A stretch of DNA of 64,000 nucleotides from Streptomyces aquilus (GTDB taxonomy: Bacteria; Actinomycetota; Actinomycetes; Streptomycetales; Streptomycetaceae), in the NCBI RefSeq assembly GCF_003955715.1, contig NZ_CP034463.1, positions 9,486,001 through 9,550,000 on the forward strand, read 5' to 3'. Position numbers and translations under genes: made by a program. The notes beneath the pieces are model-generated. The model was not told the origin of the DNA, ran no database searches, and worked only from the letters and a program-made list of their open reading frames with translations. Numbering within the stretch: position 1 is the first letter of the stretch; every line of letters begins with the position of its first letter. Shown here in pieces: positions 6,807 through 15,235 of this stretch.

Positions 6807-8237
6807 TCACCGGATGCGGTGCTGCTTCCAGAAGGCGGTCAGGTCCTTGTCCGTCACGGACTGCGCCGCCTTCTTGAAGTCGGCGGTGGTGGAGACGCCG
6901 TACCAGTGGTCGTGGGCGTACCGCTTGAGGAGGCGTGCCATCGGTTCGGCTCCGACGGTGCGCTCCAGGTCGGCCAGGGCGCAGGGGCCGGCCGTGTAGA
7001 TGAGGTGGTACTCGCCTGGATGCGTGCTCCAGTACGCCATCGAGTTGGTGAGCGCGCTGGACTGGTTGGGCCAGCCGACGTCCGACCAGCAGTCGCGGGT
7101 GTTCACGCCGTAGAAGCGGTAGTTGGCGTACTGGGCGAAGCTCTCGTCCAGCCAGGGTGCGCCGTACTCGTCGTTGCCGACGATGCCGTACCACCACTGG
7201 TGGGCCACCTCGTGGGTGACGGCGCTGCCTTCCGCGGTGGTGCCGAGGATGACCAGGCCGGGGTACTCCATGCCGCCGCCGAAGTCCTTGGTCATCACGA
7301 AGTCGATCTCGCCGTAGGGATACTGGCCGAACTCCTTGCTGAACCGGTCGACGGCGGCGACGCCGTCCTTGCGGTTGATGCGCACACCCGCGGCGGGTGT
7401 GTTCGGCGCCCAGTACGACTTCACGCGCACGCCGCCGGGCGAGGTGTCCGTCGCCGTACGGAACGGGCCCGCTGCCCATGCGAAGTCCCGCACCTGGTGC
7501 GCGATGCTGTGCGTGACCGTGCGTCCGGGCTCGCCGCGGGTCGTCCAAGTGCGACCCGTGGCCGGGACCTTGAGGGCTGACGGGTGGTCGATACGCACAC
7601 GGAAGTCGCTCGCCAGTGCGTAGAAGCTCTCGCCCGTCGACACGTAGGGGTCGAGGTGCCAGCCCTTCGCATCGTGCACGGCGAGCACCGGCAGCGCATT
7701 GCCGAGGAACCGGAACGTGCCCTCGCGGCCGAAGCGGGCGTTGCGCTGCGGCACGGCGACGGACACGTCGAAGGAGAGTGCCGTCCGTTCGCCGTGCGCG
7801 AGGGGCTTGGGCAGGGTGATGCGCAGTGCCGTGCAGTTCACGCTCAGGCGGCCCGCGGTGCCACCGTGGATGTCGGACACCTTGACGGGGCTTGGCTTGC
7901 CCGGTGTGCCGCACTTGTCGTCGCCGTTGCCCCACAGACGTATGTACACCTCACGCAGGGGCCGGTCGGAGGCATTCCTGAACGACACCCGCTGGTGCCC
8001 CGCCCAGTGGGAGCCGTCGGCGTCGCCGCGCAGGGACACGTCGTAGCGAAGCCGGTCGGGCGTCGCGGCGCCGGCGTCGGGAGCCGCTGCCGGCGCGGCA
8101 CCGGTGGCGCCCGCCGCCACCAGCAGGGTGACGGGGACAACGAGCAGGCGCCGAACGGCTGTTGACCACCAAACAGGTGCACGAAAAGACAACATGCCAG
8201 CGGATCCTGCCACAATGCCACCCCAGACACCCGCCAC
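6807..8237 (-). CDS. Secreted M1 family (aminopeptidase N-like) zinc metallopeptidase
   Basis: 476 residues. Zinc site HEVAHQ with H342, E343, H346 and distal E365 in WLDESFAQY; upstream GGGMEYPG stands for the family GAMEN exopeptidase loop, with Tyr replacing Asn. The N terminus (AVRRLLVVPVTLLVAAGATGAAPAAA) is a signal peptide, so the enzyme acts outside the cell. Compared with about 850-residue family members it lacks the large C-terminal helical domain, as in the short secreted Streptomyces forms. Two starts are possible: GTG 8237 with an excellent GGGAGGTG site, or ATG 8195 with AGGA; the first is given because of its ribosome site. Confidence 0.88.
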   Translation of the reverse strand: MAGVWGGIVAGSAGMLSFRAPVWWSTAVRRLLVVPVTLLVAAGATGAAPAAAPDAGAATPDRLRYDVSLRGDADGSHWAGHQRVSFRNASDRPLREVYIRLWGNGDDKCGTPGKPSPVKVSDIHGGTAGRLSVNCTALRITLPKPLAHGERTALSFDVSVAVPQRNARFGREGTFRFLGNALPVLAVHDAKGWHLDPYVSTGESFYALASDFRVRIDHPSALKVPATGRTWTTRGEPGRTVTHSIAHQVRDFAWAAGPFRTATDTSPGGVRVKSYWAPNTPAAGVRINRKDGVAAVDRFSKEFGQYPYGEIDFVMTKDFGGGMEYPGLVILGTTAEGSAVTHEVAHQWWYGIVGNDEYGAPWLDESFAQYANYRFYGVNTRDCWSDVGWPNQSSALTNSMAYWSTHPGEYHLIYTAGPCALADLERTVGAEPMARLLKRYAHDHWYGVSTTADFKKAAQSVTDKDLTAFWKQHRIR

Positions 8238-8333
8238 GCCCCACCTCCCGAGTGCGTGGCGCTGAACTCCTTCGCCACCTGGGTGAGTTGGGTGCCGCGG
8301 GCGGTCCAGGGGCAGCGTTTCTCGTTGGATGGT

Positions 8334-8978
8334 TCAGCCCGAGCGGATCACGGTGGACGTCGAGGGGTGTGGCGCGTGCGATGCGGTGAGGAGTGCGCCG
8401 TGCACGGTCGCGGATGCCGCCCTGGCGGCATAGCGCGCGGTGTCCGGTGGCCACACGTCACGGTCCTGGTGGATGAGGAGGCTGACCGCGCCGTGTACGC
8501 CGGAACACAGCAGTCTGGCGGTCTCGGTGGTGCTCTCCACCGGCACGCCGGCGTCCGCGCAGGCCGCGACCTTGTCCCGGAAGTAGCGGAAACACGCGTC
8601 CTCGTTCTGGCGGCTGGCCTCGGTCGCCTCGCCGTCCATCACCAGTCGGTACTGGGCGGGATGGCGAAGCCCGAACGCGATGTAGGCGACGCAGGTTTCG
8701 TAGAGGGCGGTCACCGGATCCGGGACCCCCTGGGACACGGCTTCCAGTTCGATGAACAGCGAACTCCACACCCGCAGGCACGTGGCGTGGACGAGTTCCC
8801 TCTTCGAGGCGAAGTGGAGGTAGACGGCCGGCGGGGTGACTCCCGCGCTGGTCGCCACCGCGCGAATCGTCACCGCGTCGCCACCACCGTCGTCGAGCAG
8901 TTGACCGGCGATGTCGAGAAGCTGCTCCCGGAGCAGGCCTCCTTGGCCCTTGGCGGCGCGAACACGGGCGCCCGTCAT
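8334..8978 (-). CDS. TetR/AcrR family transcriptional regulator
   Basis: 214 residues. N-terminal HTH: LREQLLDIAGQLLDDGG, then VTIRAVATSAGVTPPAVYLHFASKRELVHA (about 35-66), followed by an all-helical ligand domain resembling TetR_C_33-type regulators (HPAQYRLVMDG). It lies 28 bp after the thioesterase gene and is probably in the same transcript, so it likely represses its own operon through the palindrome at 9438-9457. Confidence 0.9.
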   Translation of the reverse strand: MTGARVRAAKGQGGLLREQLLDIAGQLLDDGGGDAVTIRAVATSAGVTPPAVYLHFASKRELVHATCLRVWSSLFIELEAVSQGVPDPVTALYETCVAYIAFGLRHPAQYRLVMDGEATEASRQNEDACFRYFRDKVAACADAGVPVESTTETARLLCSGVHGAVSLLIHQDRDVWPPDTARYAARAASATVHGALLTASHAPHPSTSTVIRSG

Positions 8979-9006
8979 GGGAAGGTGCTTCGAGAGGAGA
9001 GCGGCA

Positions 9007-9411
9007 TCAGGCTGTCCTCGGTTTGACGGCGGTGACCACCTGGGTCACCCGGGCGCACAGTTCGCCTTCGGCGTCATGCACGTCGACCTCGATGACGGTG
9101 TTGCGCCCCACGCGCAGCGGGCGCGCTGTCGCGACCACACTGGTGTGCGCCGGCCGAAGAAAGTGCGTGGTCGACTCCACGGTGGCCGGCGCGGCGCCGA
9201 CCGGACCGTTGAGGGCGGCGCACACGGCGGCGCTCACATCGGCGAGTCCCATCAACGCTCCTCCGTGGAGGCCGCCGCCCACCGTGGAGAGCGAATGATC
9301 GTGCGCCAGCGTGGCCCGCACGCCGGCCGGCGTCATCTCGTCGAACACGACCCCGAGGGTCTTGGCGTACGGCGCGAGCGCGTAGACGTCTTCGGCTGCG
9401 AGTGCGGGCAC
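9007..9411 (-). CDS. PaaI-type hotdog-fold acyl-CoA thioesterase
   Basis: 134 residues, single hotdog domain. GGGLHGGALMGLADVSAAVCA (about 45-65) is the helix with the conserved HGG motif, followed by STTHFLRPAHTSVVATARPLRVGRNTVIEVDVHDAEGELCARVTQVV, the usual beta sheet. It hydrolyses acyl- or aroyl-CoA thioesters in the cytosol. GTG 9411 is preceded by GGGAG. First gene of a two-gene unit with the TetR gene. Confidence 0.88.
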   Translation of the reverse strand: MPALAAEDVYALAPYAKTLGVVFDEMTPAGVRATLAHDHSLSTVGGGLHGGALMGLADVSAAVCAALNGPVGAAPATVESTTHFLRPAHTSVVATARPLRVGRNTVIEVDVHDAEGELCARVTQVVTAVKPRTA

Positions 9412-9437
9412 GGGCTGCTCCCATCTGAGTCGAGGCC

Positions 9438-9457
9438 GTTAAGTTATCGACGTTAAC
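9438..9457. promoter_or_regulatory. Imperfect palindrome, candidate operator of the TetR regulator
   Basis: GTTAA at 9438-9442 and TTAAC at 9453-9457 flank GTTATCGACG; the AT-rich block stands out in its surroundings. It lies 27 nt upstream of the thioesterase start, where it would overlap the promoter of the thioesterase-TetR operon. Confidence 0.5.
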
Positions 9458-9515
9458 TCAGGCGGTCAACGGGGGACTTGCGGCCGGTGGCACGTCTCGG
9501 ATGTGCTCGGCCCGG

Positions 9516-10007
9516 TCACCTCCCGCTGAAGGCGTCCCGCAGTCGCACCAGTTCACGTCGGCGGCGTCGTGCCCGTAGCAGGACCAGGACGGCGGTGGCG
9601 GTCAGGGCGGCCCCGCCCGCGGCGGTGGCCGCCAGGTCGGCGGTGCTGCCGCGGGCTGCGGCGAGCGCCACCGCGCCCAGGGTGGTGATCACGGTCGCCG
9701 CCAGCGCGATCCGGGCGGACAGCACCCAGTCCTGGGCGAACAGCGGCCGGCGTCTGCTCAGCACCCAAGCGGCGAAGACGGCCCAGGCCAGCCCGATGGC
9801 GATCAGCGCGGCGAACGCCGCCCGGGTCCGCGTCGGCAGTGCGTGCGGCTCGGTGGCCCACAGCACCGCGATGACGGCCGCGCCGCATCCCCCGGCCAGG
9901 CCCACGGCGAGATGGCGCAGCCGGGACCGCAGTGACACCTCCGCGGCCAGCGCACGCTCGAGTCGCTCGGGCACCGTCCGCCGCGCTGGTCGGTTGTGCT
10001 CGGTCAT
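9516..10007 (-). CDS. Four-TM membrane protein paired with the ECF sigma factor
   Basis: 163 residues; a basic N terminus (PARRTVPERLERALAAEVSLRSRLRHL) is followed by four hydrophobic helices (near LAVGLAGGCGAAVIAVLW, AAFAALIAIGLAWAVFAAWVL, ARIALAATVITTLGAVALAA, LAATAAGGAALTATAVLVLL) and a basic tail. Its ATG overlaps the sigma factor stop (ATGA), implying stoichiometric synthesis. Position suggests a membrane anti-sigma factor or sensor, but no zinc-binding anti-sigma motif is visible. Confidence 0.7.
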   Translation of the reverse strand: MTEHNRPARRTVPERLERALAAEVSLRSRLRHLAVGLAGGCGAAVIAVLWATEPHALPTRTRAAFAALIAIGLAWAVFAAWVLSRRRPLFAQDWVLSARIALAATVITTLGAVALAAARGSTADLAATAAGGAALTATAVLVLLRARRRRRELVRLRDAFSGR

Positions 10008-10537
10008 GGCTGGTGTCCCTTCTCGGCAAGGTGGTTGCGCAGCAGGCGCCGGGCGCGGTGCAGCCTGCTCTTGACCGTGCCGGTCGGCACGCCGAGCACC
10101 TGCGCGCAGGATGCCAGGGACAGGTCCTCCAGGTGGTGGAGGATCAGTACCTCGCGCTCCAGCGGCGGCAGAGCGTCAAGACCCGCCTCGATCTGCATCG
10201 TGGTGAGCACGGTGTCGAGGTCGTCGTCGGCGACGACGGTGGCGGCTTCCTCCATGGCCGTTTCCCGAGTTCTGTACGTGTGCCGCAGATGGTCGGTGAC
10301 CGTGCGCCGGGCGATGGTGAACAGCCAGGGGGCGAACCGCTCCGGCTGCCGCAGCCGTGGCAGGCCGCGTACCACGGCGACCCACGCCTCCTGAGCGAGA
10401 TCGTCCGCGAGGTGCGCGGAGCCGACCATGCCCCGGACATAGCGCCACAGCGGCGGATGCCACCTGGCCACCAGTTCGCGGAACGCCTCCCGCTCCCCGA
10501 GCTGGCAGCGCACCACCAGCAACGCGTCGCCGCCCAC
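10004..10537 (-). CDS. ECF-type RNA polymerase sigma factor
   Basis: 177 residues with region 2 (FRELVARWHPPLWRYVRGMVGSAHLADDLAQEAWVAVVRGL, about 15-60; RFAPWLFTIARRTVTDHLR) and region 4 (LDALPPLEREVLILHHLEDLSLASCAQVLGVPTGTVKSRLHRARRLL, about 120-168). No regions 1 or 3 and no C-terminal extension. GTG 10537 has GAGGAGGT upstream. Divergent from the secreted lectin gene and coupled to the four-TM protein that follows. Confidence 0.93.
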   Translation of the reverse strand: MGGDALLVVRCQLGEREAFRELVARWHPPLWRYVRGMVGSAHLADDLAQEAWVAVVRGLPRLRQPERFAPWLFTIARRTVTDHLRHTYRTRETAMEEAATVVADDDLDTVLTTMQIEAGLDALPPLEREVLILHHLEDLSLASCAQVLGVPTGTVKSRLHRARRLLRNHLAEKGHQP

Positions 10538-10724
10538 CGCACCTCCTCACCCCGCACCGTCCGTCACACAGGGAGTCGGCGTCCAGGGCGGAAAGGTTCA
10601 CGGAACCCCGAGCACCCGGCGACCGCGAACCTCCTTTCGGATATAGCTGAAACGTCTGGTCACCATGAGGCCCCGGTTCCAGTCTTGGCGTGCGAGTCCG
10701 ACCACTCAGCATCCGGGGGATGAC

Positions 10725-11198
10725 ATGAAGTCACTCAAAACCGCGGCGGCGGCCCTGCTCTGCGCGGGCGCACTGGTCACCACGACCGGTAGCGCCGAGG
10801 CCGTACAGGAGTCCCAGGACGGCGGCACCGCCGTCCTGGTCGTGAACACCTTCCAGAGCCTCGGCACGCAGCGTTGCATGGACGACAGCTATGAATACGG
10901 GTTCCGTACGTTCCCCTGCAACAGCGGCCCCTACCAGCAGTGGGACGTCCACGTCTTCAACGACGGCACGCGCCGCTTCCAGAACAAGGTCACGGGACGC
11001 TGTGTCTACGACGGCCCGGCCGGGTTCAGCGCCCAGTACTGCGACAGCTCCGAGTACGTGAGCTGGTACGTCAGCCGCCACCACTCGGTGCGCCTCACCT
11101 TCCGCAACCAGTACACCGACCGCTGCATCGACGACAGCGACGACAGCGGATTCCGCACCACCCGCTGCAACGGCGGCATCTACCAGGACTGGGTCTGA
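10725..11198 (+). CDS. Secreted ricin-type beta-trefoil lectin-like protein
   Basis: 157 residues from ATG 10725 (GGGGGATG upstream; an in-frame ATG at 10665 is rejected because the signal peptide begins at MKSLKTAAAALLCAGALVTTTGSAEA). The mature part has three similar subdomains with Cys pairs and Q-x-W type ends: GTQRCMDDSYEYGFRTFPCNSGPYQQWDV, GRCVYDG...SWYV, and DRCIDDSDDSGFRTTRCNGGIYQDWV. The family binds sugars; no catalytic domain is attached. Released outside the cell. Confidence 0.82.
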   Translation: MKSLKTAAAALLCAGALVTTTGSAEAVQESQDGGTAVLVVNTFQSLGTQRCMDDSYEYGFRTFPCNSGPYQQWDVHVFNDGTRRFQNKVTGRCVYDGPAGFSAQYCDSSEYVSWYVSRHHSVRLTFRNQYTDRCIDDSDDSGFRTTRCNGGIYQDWV

Positions 11199-11226
11199 CG
11201 CCCCACCACACGGAGAAGAGGCGCAC

Positions 11227-13458
11227 ATGGCCGACGAGATGGTGGAACGCGCGCAGCAGTTCATCAACTCCTACAACGTGCCGGGCATCCCGAAGGTGGA
11301 GGTGAACGGGCGCACCAGCTGGACGGTGATGTACGGCCTGACCCGGGCGCTCCAGTACGAGCTGGGCATCACCACGCTGTCGGACTCCTTCGGCCCGACG
11401 ACCCTGAGCCAGCTCCAGTCCCGGTACGGGGCGCAGATCGACGACCGGACCCGGCACGAGAACATCTACCGGATCATCCAGGCGGGCCTGTACTGCAAGG
11501 GCTACGACGGCGGCGGCATCGACGGCACCTACAACGGCAGGACCGCGGACTCGGTCGCCCGGCTCAAGGCCGACATGGGCGTGGGCGGGACCTATCCGGG
11601 CAGCGGACTGCAACCGAAGGTCTTCAAGGCGCTCCTCACGATGGACCCGTACGTGCGGGTCGGCAACGGCACCGAGCAGGTGCGCCAGATCCAGCAGTGG
11701 CTCAACGGCCGGTACGTCCAGCGGCGGGAGTTCTTCATCTGCCCCGCCGACGGGAACTTCTCCCGGGACGTGCAGAAGGCGCTGGTCTTCGCCCTCCAGT
11801 ACGAGATCGGCATGAGTGACGACGTCGCCAACGGGCGTTTCGGTCCCGGCACTCAGGACGGCATCAGAGCGCAGGCGATGCTCGGCCTCGGTTCGGCCGA
11901 CAGCGCCAAGCAGTTCGTGCACCTGTTCCAGGCGGCGATGCGGTTCAACGGCTGGGACGTCGCGTTCGACGGCTTCTACTCGGGGTCGCTGCTCAGTACC
12001 GTCGTGGACTTCCAGCGCTTCGCCCAACTGCTGCCCACCACCGGCACCGCGGACTTCCGCACCTGGGCCTCGCTGCTGGTCAGCACCGGCGACCCGAGCC
12101 GGCCCGGCACCGCGGCCGACTGCATCACCGAGATCACCCCGGCTCGCGCCCAGTCGCTGCGCGCCGCCGGATACACCACGGTCGGGCGGTACCTGACCAA
12201 CGCGAACGTCACGAACCCGAAGAACAAGAAGATCCAGCCCGGCGAACTCGCCGCCATCGTCGCGGGCGGCCTCTCGGTCTTCCCGATCTACCAGACCAAC
12301 GGCGGCGACCCGGAGTACTTCAACGCGCGCCAGGGCGCCACGGACGCCCTGGCGGCCCTGGAGGCGGCGCGCGGGCACGGCTTCCGTGCCGGGACCACCA
12401 TCTACTTCTCCGTCGACTACGACGCCGTCGACGAGGAGATCACCAGCCGGGTCATCCCGCACTTCCGCGGGCTGGTGGGCCGTATGGCCGCCTACGGCAG
12501 CGAGTACCGCGTCGGCGTCTACGCGCCCCGCAACATCTGCAGCCGGCTCGCCAAGGCCGGTCTGACGGTGTCCAGTTTCGTGTCGGACATGTCGACCGGC
12601 TACAGCGGCAACCTGGGTTTCCCGCTGCCGAAGGACTGGGCCTTCGACCAGATCGCGACGATCACCGTGGGCTCGGGTACCGGCTTCATCGAGATCGACA
12701 AGGATGTCGCCTCCGGACGCGACACCGGGCAGACCCAGTTCACGCCCCGGGGGCCGGACACCGCGCTGGACGTGCCCTTCGACATGAGCCGCCGGGGTGC
12801 CCTGACCACGGATCTCGTCCGCTACATCGTGGACAACGGCTACGACGACCTGCACCGGCTCCGCAGCGCCGAGGAGTGCGCCACCAAGGTCCTCGACATG
12901 GATGCACTGATCACGGGTCTCGCCCGGTCCTTCCGGATGCGCAAGTCGCTCATGCAGGCCGTGATCTTCTGGGAGTACCAGGCCGACTACTCGGACGAGC
13001 TCGCGGACGGCCTGGTCGACAACTACTACAGCTGGAAGGAGGCGATGGCCGCCTGGGAGGAGAACCCCATCGGGCCACCGCCCCCGCAGCCGCCCACGTT
13101 CAGGGACGACTCCAGCACGGGCGTCGCCCAGATCTTCGGCAGGACCGGGATCAGGGCCCGTAACCACTGCATCCGCGCGGACGTGATCTCGGGCCCGATC
13201 CAGGACACGGAGGACTGGCGGGCGCGCCGGGCGGTCTGGGACCAGCTGCGCAACGACGACGACTACAACGTGAGCACCGTCCCGCTGATCCACATCTGGT
13301 CCGCTGCCATCAACGGCATCACCGCCGACCGGCTGAGCTACACCGACGCCGACATCGTCACGGTGCTGGCCCAGTACAACGGCGCTGACGAGTACGGGCG
13401 TCGAGCTCGCGACCTCTACCGCATCTTCGAGACCTACAACGCGGCCCTGCGCGGCTGA
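11227..13458 (+). CDS. Multidomain murein hydrolase-like protein (PG-binding repeats, Rv2525c/DUF1906 domain, lytic-transglycosylase-like domain)
   Basis: 743 residues. Residues about 25-295 hold peptidoglycan-binding-like segments (GLYCKGYDGGGIDGTYNGRTADSVARLKADMG; WDVAFDGFYSGSLLSTVVDFQ). About 297-510 is a Rv2525c-like glycoside-hydrolase fold domain (ARAQSLRAAGYTTVGRYLTN; TTIYFSVDYDA; YRVGVYAP). The C-terminal part resembles a goose-type/lytic transglycosylase domain: MQAVIFWEYQ with candidate catalytic E583, then DDSSTGVAQIF at about 627 and a late VLAQYNG. No signal peptide is visible at the N terminus (MADEMVERAQQFINSYNVPG), odd for a wall enzyme. GAAGAGG precedes ATG 11227. Confidence 0.78.
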   Translation: MADEMVERAQQFINSYNVPGIPKVEVNGRTSWTVMYGLTRALQYELGITTLSDSFGPTTLSQLQSRYGAQIDDRTRHENIYRIIQAGLYCKGYDGGGIDGTYNGRTADSVARLKADMGVGGTYPGSGLQPKVFKALLTMDPYVRVGNGTEQVRQIQQWLNGRYVQRREFFICPADGNFSRDVQKALVFALQYEIGMSDDVANGRFGPGTQDGIRAQAMLGLGSADSAKQFVHLFQAAMRFNGWDVAFDGFYSGSLLSTVVDFQRFAQLLPTTGTADFRTWASLLVSTGDPSRPGTAADCITEITPARAQSLRAAGYTTVGRYLTNANVTNPKNKKIQPGELAAIVAGGLSVFPIYQTNGGDPEYFNARQGATDALAALEAARGHGFRAGTTIYFSVDYDAVDEEITSRVIPHFRGLVGRMAAYGSEYRVGVYAPRNICSRLAKAGLTVSSFVSDMSTGYSGNLGFPLPKDWAFDQIATITVGSGTGFIEIDKDVASGRDTGQTQFTPRGPDTALDVPFDMSRRGALTTDLVRYIVDNGYDDLHRLRSAEECATKVLDMDALITGLARSFRMRKSLMQAVIFWEYQADYSDELADGLVDNYYSWKEAMAAWEENPIGPPPPQPPTFRDDSSTGVAQIFGRTGIRARNHCIRADVISGPIQDTEDWRARRAVWDQLRNDDDYNVSTVPLIHIWSAAINGITADRLSYTDADIVTVLAQYNGADEYGRRARDLYRIFETYNAALRG

Positions 13459-13471
13459 AGGGGGAACCGGC

Positions 13472-14095
13472 ATGCAGATCAGAGACACGGACACGCCGGG
13501 CGGCAGAGGCCTGCCCCGGCGGACCCTGCTGCTCACCGGACTCGCGGGGGCGGTGGCGGCCGGCATCTCCTTGCCGACGGCCGCTCCCGCCTCGGCCGCG
13601 GCCCGAACCACCAGCACCAACGGATGGCCGCTCACCACCACCGGCATCAACACCCTGCCGGTCCCGGGCACCCCGGCCTCTGTCGCACTGCTGGAGGGCG
13701 ATGTCTCCACGGTGCTCGTGCACGTCATCCGCCGCTTCCACTACGAGGTCGAGGAGGTGGCCCGCCACGAACTCGCCGGGCACCGCCCCGCGGCGGGGCT
13801 GACAGGACACACCACCAACTACGCCTCCGGCACGGCCGTCGAGATACGCCCGGCCGCCTACCCCCTGGCCGCGACCGGCGTGCTGTTCCCCCACCAGCTG
13901 GCCGTGGTGCGCGACATCCTCAAGGAGTGCGGGGGAGTGCTGGCCTGGGGCGGCCACCTGCGCCGACCGCATGCGGCGCACTTCCAGATCGCCGTACGCC
14001 CCGGTGATCCCCGGCTCCACGGCCTCGCCCAGCGGATCCAGGGTTGGACCCGGGCTCCGGGGCAGGGCGCGGGAGTGCTCACCCTGGGCGCCTGA
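13472..14095 (+). CDS. Tat-exported peptidase M15-like protein with altered zinc site
   Basis: 207 residues. Twin-arginine signal LPRRTLLLTGLAGAVAAG (about 14-31) with an Ala-x-Ala cleavage region. The mature domain has the M15/VanY layout: a SxHxxGxAxDI-like segment TNYASGTAVEI and a late GGHLRRPHAAHFQI. At the first motif the zinc-ligand His is Tyr (Y117) and the Asp is Glu (E124), so it may be inactive, a binding protein, or use different ligands. It starts 13 bp after the murein hydrolase-like gene with GGGGGAA upstream, so the two are probably cotranscribed and both act on the cell wall. Confidence 0.7.
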   Translation: MQIRDTDTPGGRGLPRRTLLLTGLAGAVAAGISLPTAAPASAAARTTSTNGWPLTTTGINTLPVPGTPASVALLEGDVSTVLVHVIRRFHYEVEEVARHELAGHRPAAGLTGHTTNYASGTAVEIRPAAYPLAATGVLFPHQLAVVRDILKECGGVLAWGGHLRRPHAAHFQIAVRPGDPRLHGLAQRIQGWTRAPGQGAGVLTLGA

Positions 14096-14107
14096 CCTGG
14101 GCCGCAT

Positions 14108-15112
14108 TCATCCGGACGGGACCGGTGGAACGCCGCGGCGGCCGTCCACCAGCGCCTCCCCCAGCGGGGTCGCGCTGTGGTGGACGGCCGGTCCGCGGCG
14201 CCGGGTGACGATCAGCCCGGAGTCCCGCAGAGCGGCGGTGTGGTGCGACACCGAGGCAGGGGAGACGACGAGCCGCTGGGCCAGCTCCCCCGTCGACCCA
14301 CCGTCCGTGGTGAGGGCGGCGAGCAGATCGGCGCGGGTCCGGCCCAGGAGGGTGCGCAGGGCCTCCCGGGGGTCGCGGAGCAGTTCGGCGTCCGGCTGTG
14401 CCCAGCCCAGGTCGTGGGCTATCGGGTGGACTATGACCGGGGGCAGACCGGGATCGCGCAGGGTGATCGGAGCGCGCCAGCAGAAGAACGACGGCAGCAG
14501 GAGCAGACCCCGCCCGTCGAGGTGGATGTCGCGGTCGCAGGCGCTGGTCATGGTGAGCCGGCCGGGCAGCCAGCGCAGGTCCGGGTGCAGGGTGGCCAGC
14601 ATGCCCTCGACGCCCCCGTCCGTCATGGCCCGCATCCGCAGCGCACGGTCTCGGTCGAAGGCCGTGCGCACCCGGGTCCAGTGCGGCCGCAGCGCGACGG
14701 CGAAGTAGTCGCGCAGGGTCCGGTCGAGGCGGCGCAGGGTGGCCAGGTCCCCCTCGGCCAGGGAACGGGTCCAGGTGCCGGGACGCTGAGCGGCGGCCAG
14801 CCACCCGACGTCCCGGCGCAGCACCCGTCTCGGGGTGGACAGAACGGCGTCGAGTCCCGCCTCCAGCCCGTCCCCGCCGGGGGCCGGGGTGAGGAAGTCG
14901 GCCGAGTAGCCCCGGGGCGGGGCGAGGTCGAAGAGCATGTGGACGGCGGCGGAGAGCCGCGACCGCACCTGTCTCTTCCACGGGCCGAAGACGACCGCGC
15001 CGTCGTCGCCCCTGACCAGATGCAGGCTGAGCAGCAGCTCCCACATCGGATCCGGTCTGCTCGCCACCCGTACGCGTGCGATGTCCGCGCTCGTGAAATG
15101 GAACGTCAGCAT
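14108..15112 (-). CDS. ArsR-type winged-helix transcriptional regulator with large N-terminal domain
   Basis: 334 residues from ATG 15112 (GGGGGATGAC upstream). The N-terminal 240 residues match the DUF5937-like ligand domain common in actinobacterial regulators (FTSADIARVRVASRPDPMWELLLSLH), and the C-terminal part is a winged helix: REALRTLLGRTRADLLAALTTDGGSTGELAQRLVVSPASVSHHTAALRDSGLIVTRRRGPAVHHSATPLGEALV. No metal-binding ELCVCDL motif, so metals are unlikely ligands. Convergent with the M15-like gene (12 bp between stops). Confidence 0.85.
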   Translation of the reverse strand: MLTFHFTSADIARVRVASRPDPMWELLLSLHLVRGDDGAVVFGPWKRQVRSRLSAAVHMLFDLAPPRGYSADFLTPAPGGDGLEAGLDAVLSTPRRVLRRDVGWLAAAQRPGTWTRSLAEGDLATLRRLDRTLRDYFAVALRPHWTRVRTAFDRDRALRMRAMTDGGVEGMLATLHPDLRWLPGRLTMTSACDRDIHLDGRGLLLLPSFFCWRAPITLRDPGLPPVIVHPIAHDLGWAQPDAELLRDPREALRTLLGRTRADLLAALTTDGGSTGELAQRLVVSPASVSHHTAALRDSGLIVTRRRGPAVHHSATPLGEALVDGRRGVPPVPSG

Positions 15113-15235
15113 GTCATCCCCCGAAATGCGAGGCAGGCCTTGGTCAGGGGCCTGGAAATGGTTCCGCAAAAGTAGGAGCCTCATGCTGGCACGAGGGTTG
15201 TGGGAGTGGCCGATACCGGCTGGAGAATGGCGGGT

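Noticed and set aside
11095..13728. 877-codon open frame on the minus strand
   Set aside because: Antisense to the murein hydrolase-like gene, a usual artefact of high GC third positions.
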